35,429 nucleotides of DNA from an uncultured Bacteroidales bacterium (GTDB taxonomy: Bacteria; Bacteroidota; Bacteroidia; Bacteroidales; Paludibacteraceae): contig ONIM01000013.1 of the NCBI GenBank assembly GCA_900317885.1, positions 1 to 35,429 on the forward strand, in the 5' to 3' direction. Shown here piece by piece: positions 14,890 through 24,488 of this stretch. The stretch's first letter is position 1. Each line of letters opens with the position of its first letter. The position numbers and the translations under genes are program-made. The notes below the pieces were generated by a model that made no database searches, had not been told where the DNA came from, and worked only from the letters and a program-made list of their open reading frames with translations.

Positions 14890-17800
14890 ATGAAAAAGTA
14901 CTTATTCTTGGCATTAACACTGCTGATGGCAGTGGTGATGCAGGCGCAGACGTACTGGGACGGTACCAGTAACAAAACCTTCAGCGGTTCGGGAACGCAA
15001 ACCGACCCGTATCTCATCTCCACGCCGGAACAGTTAGCCGGACTTGCTGAGCGTACGAATGTCGATAAAGAAGACTTCGCCGGTCAGTACATCAAACTGA
15101 CGGCAGACATTTATCTCACCGATTTCAACAATCCCGACACAGCGAGTTGGTTCCAATGGGAGCCGATTGCACACTCACTTATGCAGTGGGGCGAAGAAAC
15201 CGACTACGGCTATTTCCGCGGGCATTTCGATGGCAATGGTCATACCGTGTATAACCTGTATTACGGCAAGGGAATGAACTGGGCGGACGACTGGAACCCG
15301 CAGGACTTGGATTTAGACTTGAGCAGTTACGATTTCTCTGTAATGAACAAGGCTTTGTTCGTCAATCTGGATGGCGGAACAATCGAAAACCTGAATATCG
15401 CCAATGCGAAGATGGCTGGTGTTAACCAAGCCCTGTTGGTACTGAATGCAGAGGCCAATTCGGTCATCCGTAACTGTCACGTAGAAGGAGAACTTCGCGG
15501 TACGCAGAGCGGTTGTAACGGCCTTGCTCATACGAATAAAGGTCTGATCGAGAACTGTTCGGCAACGGTGAATACGAACCTGCAAGGCGGGGGCGCTTTT
15601 GTGGGCACGAACGAAGCGACCGGTGTCATCCGCAACTGTACGAGTGATGGTTTTATGCGCTGCACGATGGGAGCCGGCGCAGGATTCGTAAGTTCGAACA
15701 CCGGTCTTATAGAGAAATGTACGGCGAACGTACATATACAGGCATTGGGTGGACCTGATGCACAGACGAATGCAGTAGGTGGTCACACCTTCCGTTACCG
15801 CAGCGGTGCAGGTTTCGTATTAGAGAACAGCGGTACGGTTCGTGAGTGTGCTGCGTTGGGTGGTGTGGACGGAGAAGGCACAAGCACCAATTATGTATGG
15901 GCAAGTGCTATCGCCGGTTTTGCTTATCGGAACTGGAACGGACGAATTGAATCCAGTTACTGCACCGGCGCTCTGCGCGACGTAAGTGATAGCACAGGTG
16001 TAGGCGGTGACCCGACGATAGCGATGTTCTGTTACGACAACGGTGAGAATGCGCAACATCAAACCGACGATGCGTATCGCGGTGATATATTCAACTGCTA
16101 CACCACCAGCACGATCCGTCATCATGACGCCAATTATTACCGTAATTCCATTCATCCGTTCATCGGCAAATATCACGATTTCGGTGGATTCAATACGGAA
16201 TACCAAGGCAATGTAGAACCGTCCCAACAGATCGGTTGTTTCTTTGCTAATGAGGGATTGCCGACTATCTCCGAGCAATCCGGTGCATCTTGGAACGGTA
16301 TCGGCATGCCGCTGGCAGATATGAAGACGCAGGCTTTTGTGAACAAACTGAATCAATTAGCAGCTTTCTTTGGAACGAGTCAATGGGAGTTGCGTGACGG
16401 TCTGCCTCGACCGACCGGTGTTTATCAACCCGTTACGGCAGGACTCCTTGGTGGTGGAGACGGAACGAAGAATAATCCGTATTTGATCAGCACGAAAGAG
16501 CACCTGGAGAATTTGGCGCTACTCAGTAGCATGGGTATGACGTTCTTTAATCAGTATATCAAGCAGACAGCGGATATTGCACTCAATGCACCGTTTGCCG
16601 AATGGGAATATACGGCGCCGACTGCGTGGACGCCGATTGCTGCCAAGAACACTCATCCCTACTATTCGACGGCGATAGAGAACTGGTTCCGTGGTACCTA
16701 CGATGGCGATTTCCACAAAGTGGAGAATATGTACATCAACTCGCTTACAAGCGGTAACTATGGTCTGTTCAGTTATGTGGGAAAGAATGCGGTCGTGCGC
16801 AATCTCAAGGTGACCGACGCTTATATCCGCGCGGATGGCAATATCGGTATCTTGACCGGTTACTTGGCCGAATCGGCACGTATCATCCAATGTCATACGT
16901 CCGGTGATGTAGAATGGAAAACCAATAACGGAGCCAATATCGGTGCTTTCACCGGCGAGTTAGGCATGTATGTTTTGGTGCTTAACTGTTCGTCAGAAGC
17001 CAAGATGGTAGGCGGTGGTGCCTACAACGGCATCGGTATCGTACATGGTTCGTCTTTCCATTCATGGTCACAGGATACCTGTATCAACTTCCTCTTCACC
17101 GGAAACATCAATAACGGCGAGAAATGTATCGTTGGTTCTTCCTACGCGGGATTCCATTACAATGAGAACGAGTTCATCGATAGAGACAAACACCCTGGGT
17201 TGAACTGTGGCAAAGACGGCTTCCACGGACGTGAAACCACTCAATGGTTGCAATCGAAAGAGTTTGTCAACCTGCTGAATTACGGTGTGAGCCGTTGGAA
17301 TGCCCGTCACGACGCGGATTTGCAACTGAATTATTGGCAGTTTAACGAAGGTGAGTATCCTACTATAGCTGTGGATGCCGCATGGCGTCCGGAAGTAGCC
17401 ATCGCGTTTAACTCCAATGGCGGGGCTGCTGTTCCAACTAAGTATGTCTATGCAAATAGTGAGGCATTGGCACCACAACGCCCGTTGCGTGACGGGTATC
17501 TCTTCGCCGGTTGGTATAAAGATGCCGGGCTCACGCAGTTCTATGAGTGGAAAACCGAACGTCCGACGGCGAGTATGACGCTGTATGCCCGTTGGCGTGA
17601 AGATCAACGTTGGGATGTAGATATAACGCCGTTCGAGAACAATTTTGCCAAGACCTATCATATCCAGACAGCCGCTCAACTGCGTGGTCTGATGGCTTTG
17701 CAAAACGGTTTGTACGATTGGGGTGAGAAGAACGATTGTAATGGACACTCCAACAAACTGATGTATCCGACAAATCCGATTTCGCAAACGTTAGCGCCTA

Positions 17801-20800
17801 TCAGTTTCGCCGGCAAGACCATTGTGTTGGATAACGATATCATATTGTGTGACACTACCGATTGGCAGTATTGGGGACGCGGCGCGTTTGGTCTGCCTTG
17901 GAAATCCATCGGATCGAACTACGGTGTAGAAAACGAAAGCGAACACCGGTTCCAAGGTACCTTTGACGGTCAAGGACATGTAATCTACGGTTTGTACCAA
18001 GAGAACACCGGTATGCCCATGCGTGACGGTTACGGAGGTTTCTTCGGATGGGTCGGTGACGGCGCAGTCATCAAGAATGTCGGTATTGCGGCTTCCTGTC
18101 TGGACTATCAGAATTACGATACGCGTGGTGTCTATGACGATGCTACCAAATACTGGTTGCAATGCGGTGTGGGTACCCAAGGCGATCCGAGTCGCGTTGG
18201 TATGATGGCGGGCTTCGTAGTCGATTCTGTTACATTCGACCAGTGTTATACCGAGGGAAATATCTTCGTGCAATCGGATGGCTTTTACGGCTTAGGCGGA
18301 TTTATCGGACAATTGGGTGATGAGTTCTATTATAATATCGCCAAAATCACCAACTGCTATTCGCGCGTCAATATTCATAACACCAGCCCTGTGGATACGA
18401 TTGATTACAATCCTCAGGGATATGGTTTCGCGGTATTTGGCAAACAAATTCCTATTACGAAAAGCTACAGTGCGGGACATACCCATCACTCGTTCGCCAA
18501 TGCCAATAACTCGTACGGTGATAAAGTGGCGAATTGCTATTATGACAAGGAATTAGTCAACGTAATGGATTCCTATTCGTGGGGCGGAGTTCACTATATC
18601 GGTGGCCCGAAGACCACGAACGAGATGCACGCGAAAGCGACATTCGTTGATTGGGACTTTGAGAATATATGGGGACGTAACGAAGCCATCAATGACGGCT
18701 ACCCCTACTTGCGCGTCTTCTATGAAGGAGCACCCGCAGATAGCGAAGATCCGATTGTGGTAACAGGTATCACGCTCAACGTAACGGACACGACAGTCAT
18801 AGGAGGAAGCAGTTTCCAACTCATTGCAACGATCTTGCCTGAGAATGCCCAAGATAAGCGTCTCTCATGGTCAATAAGTGACAGTCCGTCATGGTACACG
18901 ATAGACGAGAATGGCTTTGTTACTACGTATCTGGTTGAGAACCAATTAGGTTATGCAAATACATATACCATTACGGTTACTTCCCATGAAGGAGACTACA
19001 AAGCAACCTGCAAACTGAAGATCGTGCAACCTCGCCCGTATATTGAACCGATGGCTTATCGCCGTATAGGTGAGAGCGAATGGGTATATAAGAAACAAAG
19101 CGTATTCTTCGAGAACTTCGAATATATGATGATCGCTTATACGACGCCTGATGCAACCAATCATGGCTTCAATTGGTCGGTAAGCGATGAGCAGATCCTT
19201 TCTGTTACCCCGATGGCAGACACAACGTGTTATCTGGCCAGTGTGTATGGCACCTACCATTGTGCGCGTGCCATTGTTCGGGCTAAACAACAAAGCGAAA
19301 CGGCAGCACAGGTGTATGCCTCCCTTCCGAGTGGTTTGAGAGCCGACTATGGTATAAAACCGTATTTGGCAGAGTTGGCGTGGATCAGTATCTATCAGCC
19401 GCCTACATACGAAGCGTATTATGGAACCGTTTATCCGGAACCCGAAACGGAGATGGAAGGCGGAAGTACGCGACAGTTGGGTGTTCAGGTGAGAGCATCT
19501 TATATGTATTACGGAGGACTCAACTACACCGACAATATCTCTTATCTGCCGACGATCCAATGGTCGTCATCCAATACCAACGTATTGACGGTGGATCAAG
19601 AAGGCTTGGTAACGGCAGTCGGTGCTGGTTCTGCCACCATCACAGCAACGGCTGTGGGAACGGAGATTAGCAGCACTACGGCTCAGATTACTGTTCAGGC
19701 GGTGGAAGCACAGAGCATTACCATCAATGAGTACACCGGTTCCAATATCGAAATACGCGAAGGAGAAACCTTCCAACTCACGGCAACCGTCCTGCCTGCG
19801 AACACCACCGACAAGACGGTCACTTGGGAATCAAGCAACACCAATTATGCGACAGTGGATCAAAATGGTTTAGTGACCGCAGTGAAGGGTAGCAGTTATG
19901 GTAATAGCGTGACTATTTATGCACGCTCAAGCAAACAATATGTTGAAGCATACGCGTACTTCAAAATCAAAGATATCCCCGTCGAGGATGTGATACTCAA
20001 TACCCATGAGTTGGTGGTGTATATCGGCGAGAGTCTCCAATTAGAAGCAACGGTACTGCCGGAGAATGCATCGAGTAAATCCATATATTGGTTAACTACC
20101 AATTATTCGGCGGTAGAGGTGGTAGCCGGTACGGGAGTCATTACTGCTAAAGCGGCAGGTACAGCAGATATCGTCGCTCGTGCTGGCAACTCAAGCAATG
20201 GTTACCACTATGACACCTGTCACGTCACTGTCAAACCGCACGAGTTGATTTTGAGCGAACACGAACTGACCCTGTATGTAGGTGACACCTATCAGTTGGA
20301 TGCGATGATTATTCCGGAGAGCAATCTGAGTGTTACCTGGCTTACCAAATCGTCCGCTATTGCGAGTGTAAGCAATGGTTTGGTAACCGCCAAGAAGGCA
20401 GGCAACACGCAAATCATTGCTCGTATCCGTAGTGGTAGCCAATATGTATATGATACCTGCCAAGTCAGAGTTATTGACGAGGAAACATCCCTATATACCA
20501 TTCGCTTCTTGAACTATAACGGCGTTGAGTTATATAGTACGCAAGTGGTAGAAGGTGAGGTGCCTGTCTATAGAGGTGCTACCCCGACGAAGCCGGAAGA
20601 TGACAACTATACCTACACGTTCAGCGGTTGGGAACCGGAGATTGTAGCCGCTACCGCAAATGCGGATTACACGGCGCAGTTCACCGCTACGGAGAAGAGT
20701 GCGACCGGCATAGAGGAGATAGACGCATCCCAAATCGTAAATGGTAAATCGTCAAATCGTAAATTGATGATTGACGGCATCCTCTACATCCTCCGTCCCG

Positions 20801-20841
20801 ACGGGAAGGTATATGACATGACCGGACAGGAAGTACGATAA
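14890..20841 (+). CDS. Giant GLUG / InlB / BIG2 surface protein (1983 aa)
   Basis: A secreted protein starting with signal peptide MKKYLFLALTLLMAVVMQAQ. Two copies of the segment G-x-GT-x2-NPYLIST-x-E (about 30 and 520) each lead into GLUG-type beta-helix sequence, with short units ending in IENC or IRNC. A Listeria-Bacteroides InlB-type repeat lies at ~838-906 (FNSNGG...GYLFAGWYKD...LYARW), another GLUG-like block at ~920-1285, then about five BIG2 Ig-like domains at ~1290-1865 (AT[VI]LPENAxxKxxxW and VTAxxAG), a second InlB-like unit at ~1868-1935, and a C-terminal tail KLMIDGILYIL..YDMTGQEVR. The function is probably adhesion or matrix binding (inference). It has its own promoter and terminator. 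Confidence 0.9.
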   Translation: MKKYLFLALTLLMAVVMQAQTYWDGTSNKTFSGSGTQTDPYLISTPEQLAGLAERTNVDKEDFAGQYIKLTADIYLTDFNNPDTASWFQWEPIAHSLMQWGEETDYGYFRGHFDGNGHTVYNLYYGKGMNWADDWNPQDLDLDLSSYDFSVMNKALFVNLDGGTIENLNIANAKMAGVNQALLVLNAEANSVIRNCHVEGELRGTQSGCNGLAHTNKGLIENCSATVNTNLQGGGAFVGTNEATGVIRNCTSDGFMRCTMGAGAGFVSSNTGLIEKCTANVHIQALGGPDAQTNAVGGHTFRYRSGAGFVLENSGTVRECAALGGVDGEGTSTNYVWASAIAGFAYRNWNGRIESSYCTGALRDVSDSTGVGGDPTIAMFCYDNGENAQHQTDDAYRGDIFNCYTTSTIRHHDANYYRNSIHPFIGKYHDFGGFNTEYQGNVEPSQQIGCFFANEGLPTISEQSGASWNGIGMPLADMKTQAFVNKLNQLAAFFGTSQWELRDGLPRPTGVYQPVTAGLLGGGDGTKNNPYLISTKEHLENLALLSSMGMTFFNQYIKQTADIALNAPFAEWEYTAPTAWTPIAAKNTHPYYSTAIENWFRGTYDGDFHKVENMYINSLTSGNYGLFSYVGKNAVVRNLKVTDAYIRADGNIGILTGYLAESARIIQCHTSGDVEWKTNNGANIGAFTGELGMYVLVLNCSSEAKMVGGGAYNGIGIVHGSSFHSWSQDTCINFLFTGNINNGEKCIVGSSYAGFHYNENEFIDRDKHPGLNCGKDGFHGRETTQWLQSKEFVNLLNYGVSRWNARHDADLQLNYWQFNEGEYPTIAVDAAWRPEVAIAFNSNGGAAVPTKYVYANSEALAPQRPLRDGYLFAGWYKDAGLTQFYEWKTERPTASMTLYARWREDQRWDVDITPFENNFAKTYHIQTAAQLRGLMALQNGLYDWGEKNDCNGHSNKLMYPTNPISQTLAPISFAGKTIVLDNDIILCDTTDWQYWGRGAFGLPWKSIGSNYGVENESEHRFQGTFDGQGHVIYGLYQENTGMPMRDGYGGFFGWVGDGAVIKNVGIAASCLDYQNYDTRGVYDDATKYWLQCGVGTQGDPSRVGMMAGFVVDSVTFDQCYTEGNIFVQSDGFYGLGGFIGQLGDEFYYNIAKITNCYSRVNIHNTSPVDTIDYNPQGYGFAVFGKQIPITKSYSAGHTHHSFANANNSYGDKVANCYYDKELVNVMDSYSWGGVHYIGGPKTTNEMHAKATFVDWDFENIWGRNEAINDGYPYLRVFYEGAPADSEDPIVVTGITLNVTDTTVIGGSSFQLIATILPENAQDKRLSWSISDSPSWYTIDENGFVTTYLVENQLGYANTYTITVTSHEGDYKATCKLKIVQPRPYIEPMAYRRIGESEWVYKKQSVFFENFEYMMIAYTTPDATNHGFNWSVSDEQILSVTPMADTTCYLASVYGTYHCARAIVRAKQQSETAAQVYASLPSGLRADYGIKPYLAELAWISIYQPPTYEAYYGTVYPEPETEMEGGSTRQLGVQVRASYMYYGGLNYTDNISYLPTIQWSSSNTNVLTVDQEGLVTAVGAGSATITATAVGTEISSTTAQITVQAVEAQSITINEYTGSNIEIREGETFQLTATVLPANTTDKTVTWESSNTNYATVDQNGLVTAVKGSSYGNSVTIYARSSKQYVEAYAYFKIKDIPVEDVILNTHELVVYIGESLQLEATVLPENASSKSIYWLTTNYSAVEVVAGTGVITAKAAGTADIVARAGNSSNGYHYDTCHVTVKPHELILSEHELTLYVGDTYQLDAMIIPESNLSVTWLTKSSAIASVSNGLVTAKKAGNTQIIARIRSGSQYVYDTCQVRVIDEETSLYTIRFLNYNGVELYSTQVVEGEVPVYRGATPTKPEDDNYTYTFSGWEPEIVAATANADYTAQFTATEKSATGIEEIDASQIVNGKSSNRKLMIDGILYILRPDGKVYDMTGQEVR
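20731..20766 (+). repeat. AAATCGT-type tandem insert before the sorting tail
   Basis: Recurring AAATCGTAAAT/AAATGGTAAAT units encode QIVNGKSSNRKL between the last InlB-like unit and the C-terminal tail of the giant protein. In-frame, low-complexity and unlike the surrounding coding sequence. Confidence 0.5.
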
Positions 20842-20860
20842 AGCGGCTGACGGTGCAGTA

Positions 20861-20889
20861 AATCGGCGGGGGAGACCTCGCCGATTTTT
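20861..20889 (+). terminator. Terminator of the giant surface-protein gene
   Basis: AATCGGCG (20861-20868) and CGCCGATT (20879-20886) form an 8-bp stem with a 10-nt loop, followed by TTTTT, 20 nt after the stop codon. Confidence 0.85.
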
Positions 20890-20923
20890 GTAACCGAGGC
20901 GAAGGGGGGAAAGGAAGGAAACA

Positions 20924-20957
20924 AATAAGGTACGCGCGGGTGCGCGTACCTTATTTT
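20924..20957. terminator. Bidirectional terminator between convergent genes
   Basis: AATAAGGTACGCGC and GCGCGTACCTTATT form a 14-bp perfect stem around GGGT, with T-rich flanks on both strands. It separates the giant surface-protein gene (plus) from pgm (minus). Confidence 0.85.
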
Positions 20958-20992
20958 ATATCCGCCAAACTTGACGGATGCAAGAGGGGAGA

Positions 20993-22780
20993 TTAGAGTC
21001 CGAGGGACTTCTTAATCTCGGGAACGCGGGCTTCCGCCTCGGCGGTGCAGCGCTCGTAGTCGGCACCGGAGAAGGGTTTGCCGATCTCGGTCTTGACCGG
21101 AATCTCGAAATAGAACTTGATTTTCGGCTCGGTACCCGACGGGCGGACAGATACCTTCAGACCACCCTCGGTGAAGTACTGGAGCACGTTCGAAGTAGCA
21201 TGCAGCGGCATGTCGATGTCGCTCTCTTTCCACTCGCCGTTCTCGAGTTTGCATTGCTTGAGGGTCTTATAGTCCTTGATGAGGCATACCTTCTCGCCGG
21301 CGATCTCTTTCGGCGCGTTGGCACGGTAGTCCTTCATCATCTGTTGGATCTCCTCGGCACCTGTCTTACCCGGGCGAACAACATTGATCGTCGTCTCGCG
21401 CTGGAAGCCGTAGTCGGCGTAGATCTTGAGCAGATAGTCGTACAGCGTCATGCCGTTGTCCTTCGCGTACGCGGCGATCTCGCAGATGAGGCAGATAGCG
21501 GACGGCGAACATTTGTCGCGGACAGCGTCGTACGGCAGGAAACCGAAACTCTCCTCACCGCCACCGATATACTTGCGTTTGCCTTCCCACATACGGATGC
21601 GGTTGGCGATCCACTTGAAGCCCGTGTACTCATCCGTCAGCGTCACGCCCTGAGCGTCCGCGATCTTACGGATGAGCTCCGAGGTCACGATGGTCTTGAC
21701 GATATACATGTCAGGACGCATCTTGCCCAGACGCTTCATGTTGTTGATGATGTAGTAGTGGAACATGATGTTGGTCTGGTTACCGTTGATGATGACCCAC
21801 TCGCCCTTGTCGTTGCGGCAGACGATGGCTATACGGTCCGCGTCCGGGTCACTCGCGATAACGAGGTCGGCGCCAAGCTTGGTTCCGAGTTTCATACCGA
21901 GAGTCATCGCCTCCGCGTTCTCCGGGTTCGGGCTGACTACCGTCGGGAAATTACCATCGATCACCATCTGCTCCGGTACTACGTGGATATTCTGGAATCC
22001 CCAGCTACGCAGACACATCGGCACGATCTGACGACCGGCACCGTGCATCGGGGTATAGACGATATTGAGGTCTTTCTGACGAAGGATACTCTCCTGGTCG
22101 ATCATGACTGACTTAACCGCCATCATGTAGTCATAATCCATCTCGCCGCCGATGATCTCGATGAGGTCCTTGTTCGCCTCCCATTTGACATCCTTGAGGG
22201 TCACTTTGTTCACCTCGTCGATGATACCCTGGTCATGCGGCTGCAGCACCTGCGAACCGTCCTCCCAGTAGGCCTTGTAACCGTTGTACTCTTTCGGGTT
22301 ATGAGAAGCCGTCACGTTCACACCGCCCTGACATTTGAGATGTCGGATAGCGAAGCTTACCTCCGGCGTCGGACGCAGGCTCTCAAACAGATACACCTTG
22401 ATGCCGTTCGCAGAGAAGATATTGGCTACCGTCTCCGCAAAGAGCCGACCGTTATTACGGCAGTCATGACCTACGACAACCGCTACGCGACCGTCCTGTA
22501 CGTGCTCAAAACCGCCTTCTTTCTGGACCTTGAGCATGTAGTTGGCGTAACCCTGCGTTGCCATCGCTACGATGTACTTGTTCATACGGTTCGTACCCGG
22601 ACCCATGATGCCGCGCAGACCGCCCGTACCGAACTCGAGGGTGCGATAGAAAGCATCGATGAGTTCGGTCTTGTCCTCTGCCTCCATCATCGCTTTCACT
22701 TGTGCGCGGGTCTCGGCGTCAAACGGCTCTTTCGTCCAAGCCTCGGCTACGGCCATTACTTGTTTCAATTCTTCATTCAT
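20993..22780 (-). CDS. Phosphoglucomutase / phosphomannomutase
   Basis: An alpha-D-phosphohexomutase interconverting sugar 1- and 6-phosphates in the cytosol. The 595 residues match the long PGM2-like/PgcA group. Active-site loops are all present: catalytic serine in TASHNP (Ser159), metal-binding DPDADR (311-316), sugar-binding GGEESFG (407-413), and the phosphate-binding RPSGTEPKIKFY near the C-terminus. It lies 33 nt downstream of hflX on the same strand without its own recognisable promoter, so cotranscription is likely. Glucose versus mannose preference cannot be read from the sequence. Confidence 0.95.
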   Translation of the reverse strand: MNEELKQVMAVAEAWTKEPFDAETRAQVKAMMEAEDKTELIDAFYRTLEFGTGGLRGIMGPGTNRMNKYIVAMATQGYANYMLKVQKEGGFEHVQDGRVAVVVGHDCRNNGRLFAETVANIFSANGIKVYLFESLRPTPEVSFAIRHLKCQGGVNVTASHNPKEYNGYKAYWEDGSQVLQPHDQGIIDEVNKVTLKDVKWEANKDLIEIIGGEMDYDYMMAVKSVMIDQESILRQKDLNIVYTPMHGAGRQIVPMCLRSWGFQNIHVVPEQMVIDGNFPTVVSPNPENAEAMTLGMKLGTKLGADLVIASDPDADRIAIVCRNDKGEWVIINGNQTNIMFHYYIINNMKRLGKMRPDMYIVKTIVTSELIRKIADAQGVTLTDEYTGFKWIANRIRMWEGKRKYIGGGEESFGFLPYDAVRDKCSPSAICLICEIAAYAKDNGMTLYDYLLKIYADYGFQRETTINVVRPGKTGAEEIQQMMKDYRANAPKEIAGEKVCLIKDYKTLKQCKLENGEWKESDIDMPLHATSNVLQYFTEGGLKVSVRPSGTEPKIKFYFEIPVKTEIGKPFSGADYERCTAEAEARVPEIKKSLGL

Positions 22781-22813
22781 AATGGTACAATTTTTAAAGT
22801 TAAACTATGTTTG

Positions 22814-24073
22814 TTAATTATCTGTCTCTTCGTAGTTCTGGAAAAGAAAATCGTTGTACGGATACCGCTTCACGTGAATCGCCTTGATGCGGTCGTACAG
22901 CAACGCACGCAGCGCGTCGATATTCTCTTTGTTGCGCGCGGAGATGAAGATCGCGTCCTCGCCCAGCCGCGCCATCCAACTCTTCTGCAAGTCCGCTAAC
23001 GAGTAGTTCTCCCTTTGCATCGGCGTCAGGTCGTCCTCCTCTTTCGGGACGTACGAGAAGTTATCGATCTTATTAAACACCACTATCTCCGGGATTTCCC
23101 GCTGAGCCGTTATCTCTCTGATCGTCTGCTCCACCACCTCGTACTGCTCCTCGAAATTCGGATGACTGATATCTACCACGTGCACCAACAGATCCGCTTC
23201 GCGCACCTCATCCAGGGTCGATTTGAAAGACTCCACCAAGTGGTGCGGCAGCTTGCGGATGAATCCAACCGTGTCGCTCAGCAGGAACGGCAGGTTCTCG
23301 ATCGTCACCTTCCGCACCGTCGTATCTAAGGTCGCAAAGAGTTTGTTCTCCGCAAAGACCTCGCTCTTGCTCAGCAGGTTCATCAGCGTACTCTTACCCA
23401 CATTCGTGTACCCTACTAACGCTACGCGAACCATCTTCCCGCGGTGCTGACGCTGGGTTGCCATCTGCTTGTCGATCGTCTTCAACTGCTCGCGCAGCAA
23501 CGCAATACGCTGACCGATGACGCGCTTATCCGCCTCTATCTGCGTCTCACCCATACCGCGGTTCGTGCCGCCACCGCCGCGCTGACGGTCCAGGTGACTC
23601 CACATCCGCGTCAAGCGGGGTAACATATACTGCAGATGCGCCATCTCCACCTGCGTCTTTGCGTAACTCGTCTGCGCACGCTGAAGGAAGATCTCCAGAA
23701 TCAGTATCGTCCGGTCGATGACGCGGACATTCGCCGGGTGCTTCTCGCGATGGTTGATGGCCTTCTCCAGATTCCTGATCTGCCGCGGACTCAACTCGTC
23801 ATCAAAGATCACTACATCTATAGGATCAGTGTCAGCGCAGCGTTCCCTCTCCACGATAAACTGCCGGATCTCCTCTAACTTGCCTTCGCCTACATAAGTG
23901 GTGGAGTTCGGCTGGTCGAGTCGCTGCGTGAACCGCTTCACCGGCACTATACCGTGCGTATCTGCCAGAAACGCCAACTCATCCAGATACTCTTTCGTCC
24001 TGTCTTCCGGCTGGCTCGGCGTTATCAATCCCACCAGCACCGCATGCTCTATGTATGGTTTAATCTCAATCAT
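22814..24073 (-). CDS. hflX: Ribosome-associated GTPase HflX
   Basis: HflX binds the 50S subunit and splits stalled or heat-damaged ribosomes. The 419-residue protein starts at ATG 24073 (MIEIKPYIEH); an upstream in-frame start is rejected because it lies before the promoter. The N-terminal HflX domain includes YVGEGKLEEI and DDELSPRQIRNLE, then the glycine-rich RQRGGGGTNRGMGETQIE (164-180). The G-domain has GYTNVGKST (221-229), DTVG (267-270) and NKID (334-337). The leader is only ~8-10 nt, so translation is nearly leaderless. It heads a probable hflX-pgm operon. Confidence 0.96.
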   Translation of the reverse strand: MIEIKPYIEHAVLVGLITPSQPEDRTKEYLDELAFLADTHGIVPVKRFTQRLDQPNSTTYVGEGKLEEIRQFIVERERCADTDPIDVVIFDDELSPRQIRNLEKAINHREKHPANVRVIDRTILILEIFLQRAQTSYAKTQVEMAHLQYMLPRLTRMWSHLDRQRGGGGTNRGMGETQIEADKRVIGQRIALLREQLKTIDKQMATQRQHRGKMVRVALVGYTNVGKSTLMNLLSKSEVFAENKLFATLDTTVRKVTIENLPFLLSDTVGFIRKLPHHLVESFKSTLDEVREADLLVHVVDISHPNFEEQYEVVEQTIREITAQREIPEIVVFNKIDNFSYVPKEEDDLTPMQRENYSLADLQKSWMARLGEDAIFISARNKENIDALRALLYDRIKAIHVKRYPYNDFLFQNYEETDN

Positions 24074-24087
24074 AATTAATTCGAGTG

Positions 24088-24119
24088 CAAAGGTACAACA
24101 AAAATTGCACATACGCAAA
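24088..24119 (-). promoter_or_regulatory. Promoter of hflX-pgm
   Basis: On the minus strand TTTG (24119-24116), 20 nt, TACCTTTG (24095-24088). ATG follows 15 nt after the -7 element. Confidence 0.87.
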
Positions 24120-24155
24120 TTTTTTAGCGTTTTTTTTGCTTGGCGGTATGTAATA

Positions 24156-24341
24156 CCGCGATAATAGATAGCCTTTGGACCCTGCGGATAGGGCATACAC
24201 CTGTACGTCGGGGACGAAGGCTATCTGGTATCTATTGCGGAGGAACGACGCAGAAGCAAAAAATCGCTAATTTGCGTTTGCCCCGCAGGACGCGAACGTT
24301 CCTTCGGAGGGAACCCACCCCGTCAGGGGAAGGGGCGTGCC
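24156..24341. repeat. Palindrome-dense intergenic block between hflX and rpsO
   Basis: This stretch has no gene. It holds an imperfect hairpin with arms CCGC..AATAGATA (24156-24170) and TATCTATTGCGG (24229-24240), an inner pair GATAGCCTT (24167-24175)/AAGGCTATC (24217-24225), and small stems CCCT/AGGG and CGTC/GACG. Further right, GTTCC/GGGAAC and CCCC-GTCA-GGGG stems precede a degenerate family-A repeat (about 24313-24341). It could be repeat debris or a structured RNA; no promoter points into it. Confidence 0.6.
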
Positions 24342-24351
24342 GAAGTTACAA

Positions 24352-24381
24352 TAAAAAAAAAGAACCCATAAAAGGGTTCTT
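24352..24381 (-). terminator. Intrinsic terminator of rpsO
   Basis: On the minus strand AAGAACCC, a 6-nt loop and GGGTTCTT form an 8-bp stem followed by a T-run. It ends the rpsO transcript about 110 nt after the stop codon, leaving the structured element 24382-24483 in the 3' UTR. Confidence 0.92.
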
Positions 24382-24483
24382 GGGGTCCCCGATGTAAACC
24401 TGAAAGGTTTGCAGTGGGGAGAGCGTAGGATATTACGGAGTGTAATCGAGCGGTTGGACCGCGAGTCACACGAGTAATAATCC
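24382..24483 (-). repeat. Structured ~102-bp element, copy 2 (rpsO 3' UTR)
   Basis: On the plus strand: GGGGTCCCCGA (24382-24392), hairpin TGTAAACCT-GAA-AGGTTTGCA, GTGGGGAGAGCG (24414-24425), then a long hairpin closed by GGATATTAC with GTAATAATCC (ending 24483), containing TTAC-GGA-GT and GCGGT-TGG-ACCGC stems. Conserved blocks match copy 1 at 11890-11996 exactly, while the paired regions differ but remain paired. It lies between the rpsO stop codon (24489) and its terminator. Confidence 0.75.
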
Positions 24484-24488
24484 AAGCG

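Noticed and set aside
14890-20841. Non-ribosomal or polyketide megasynthase suggested by gene size
   Set aside because: The protein is a secreted repeat protein with GLUG, InlB and BIG2 units and no enzymatic motifs.
20978-22111. 377-codon open frame antisense to pgm
   Set aside because: It lies opposite intact active-site codons of pgm and has low-complexity composition typical of a shadow frame.
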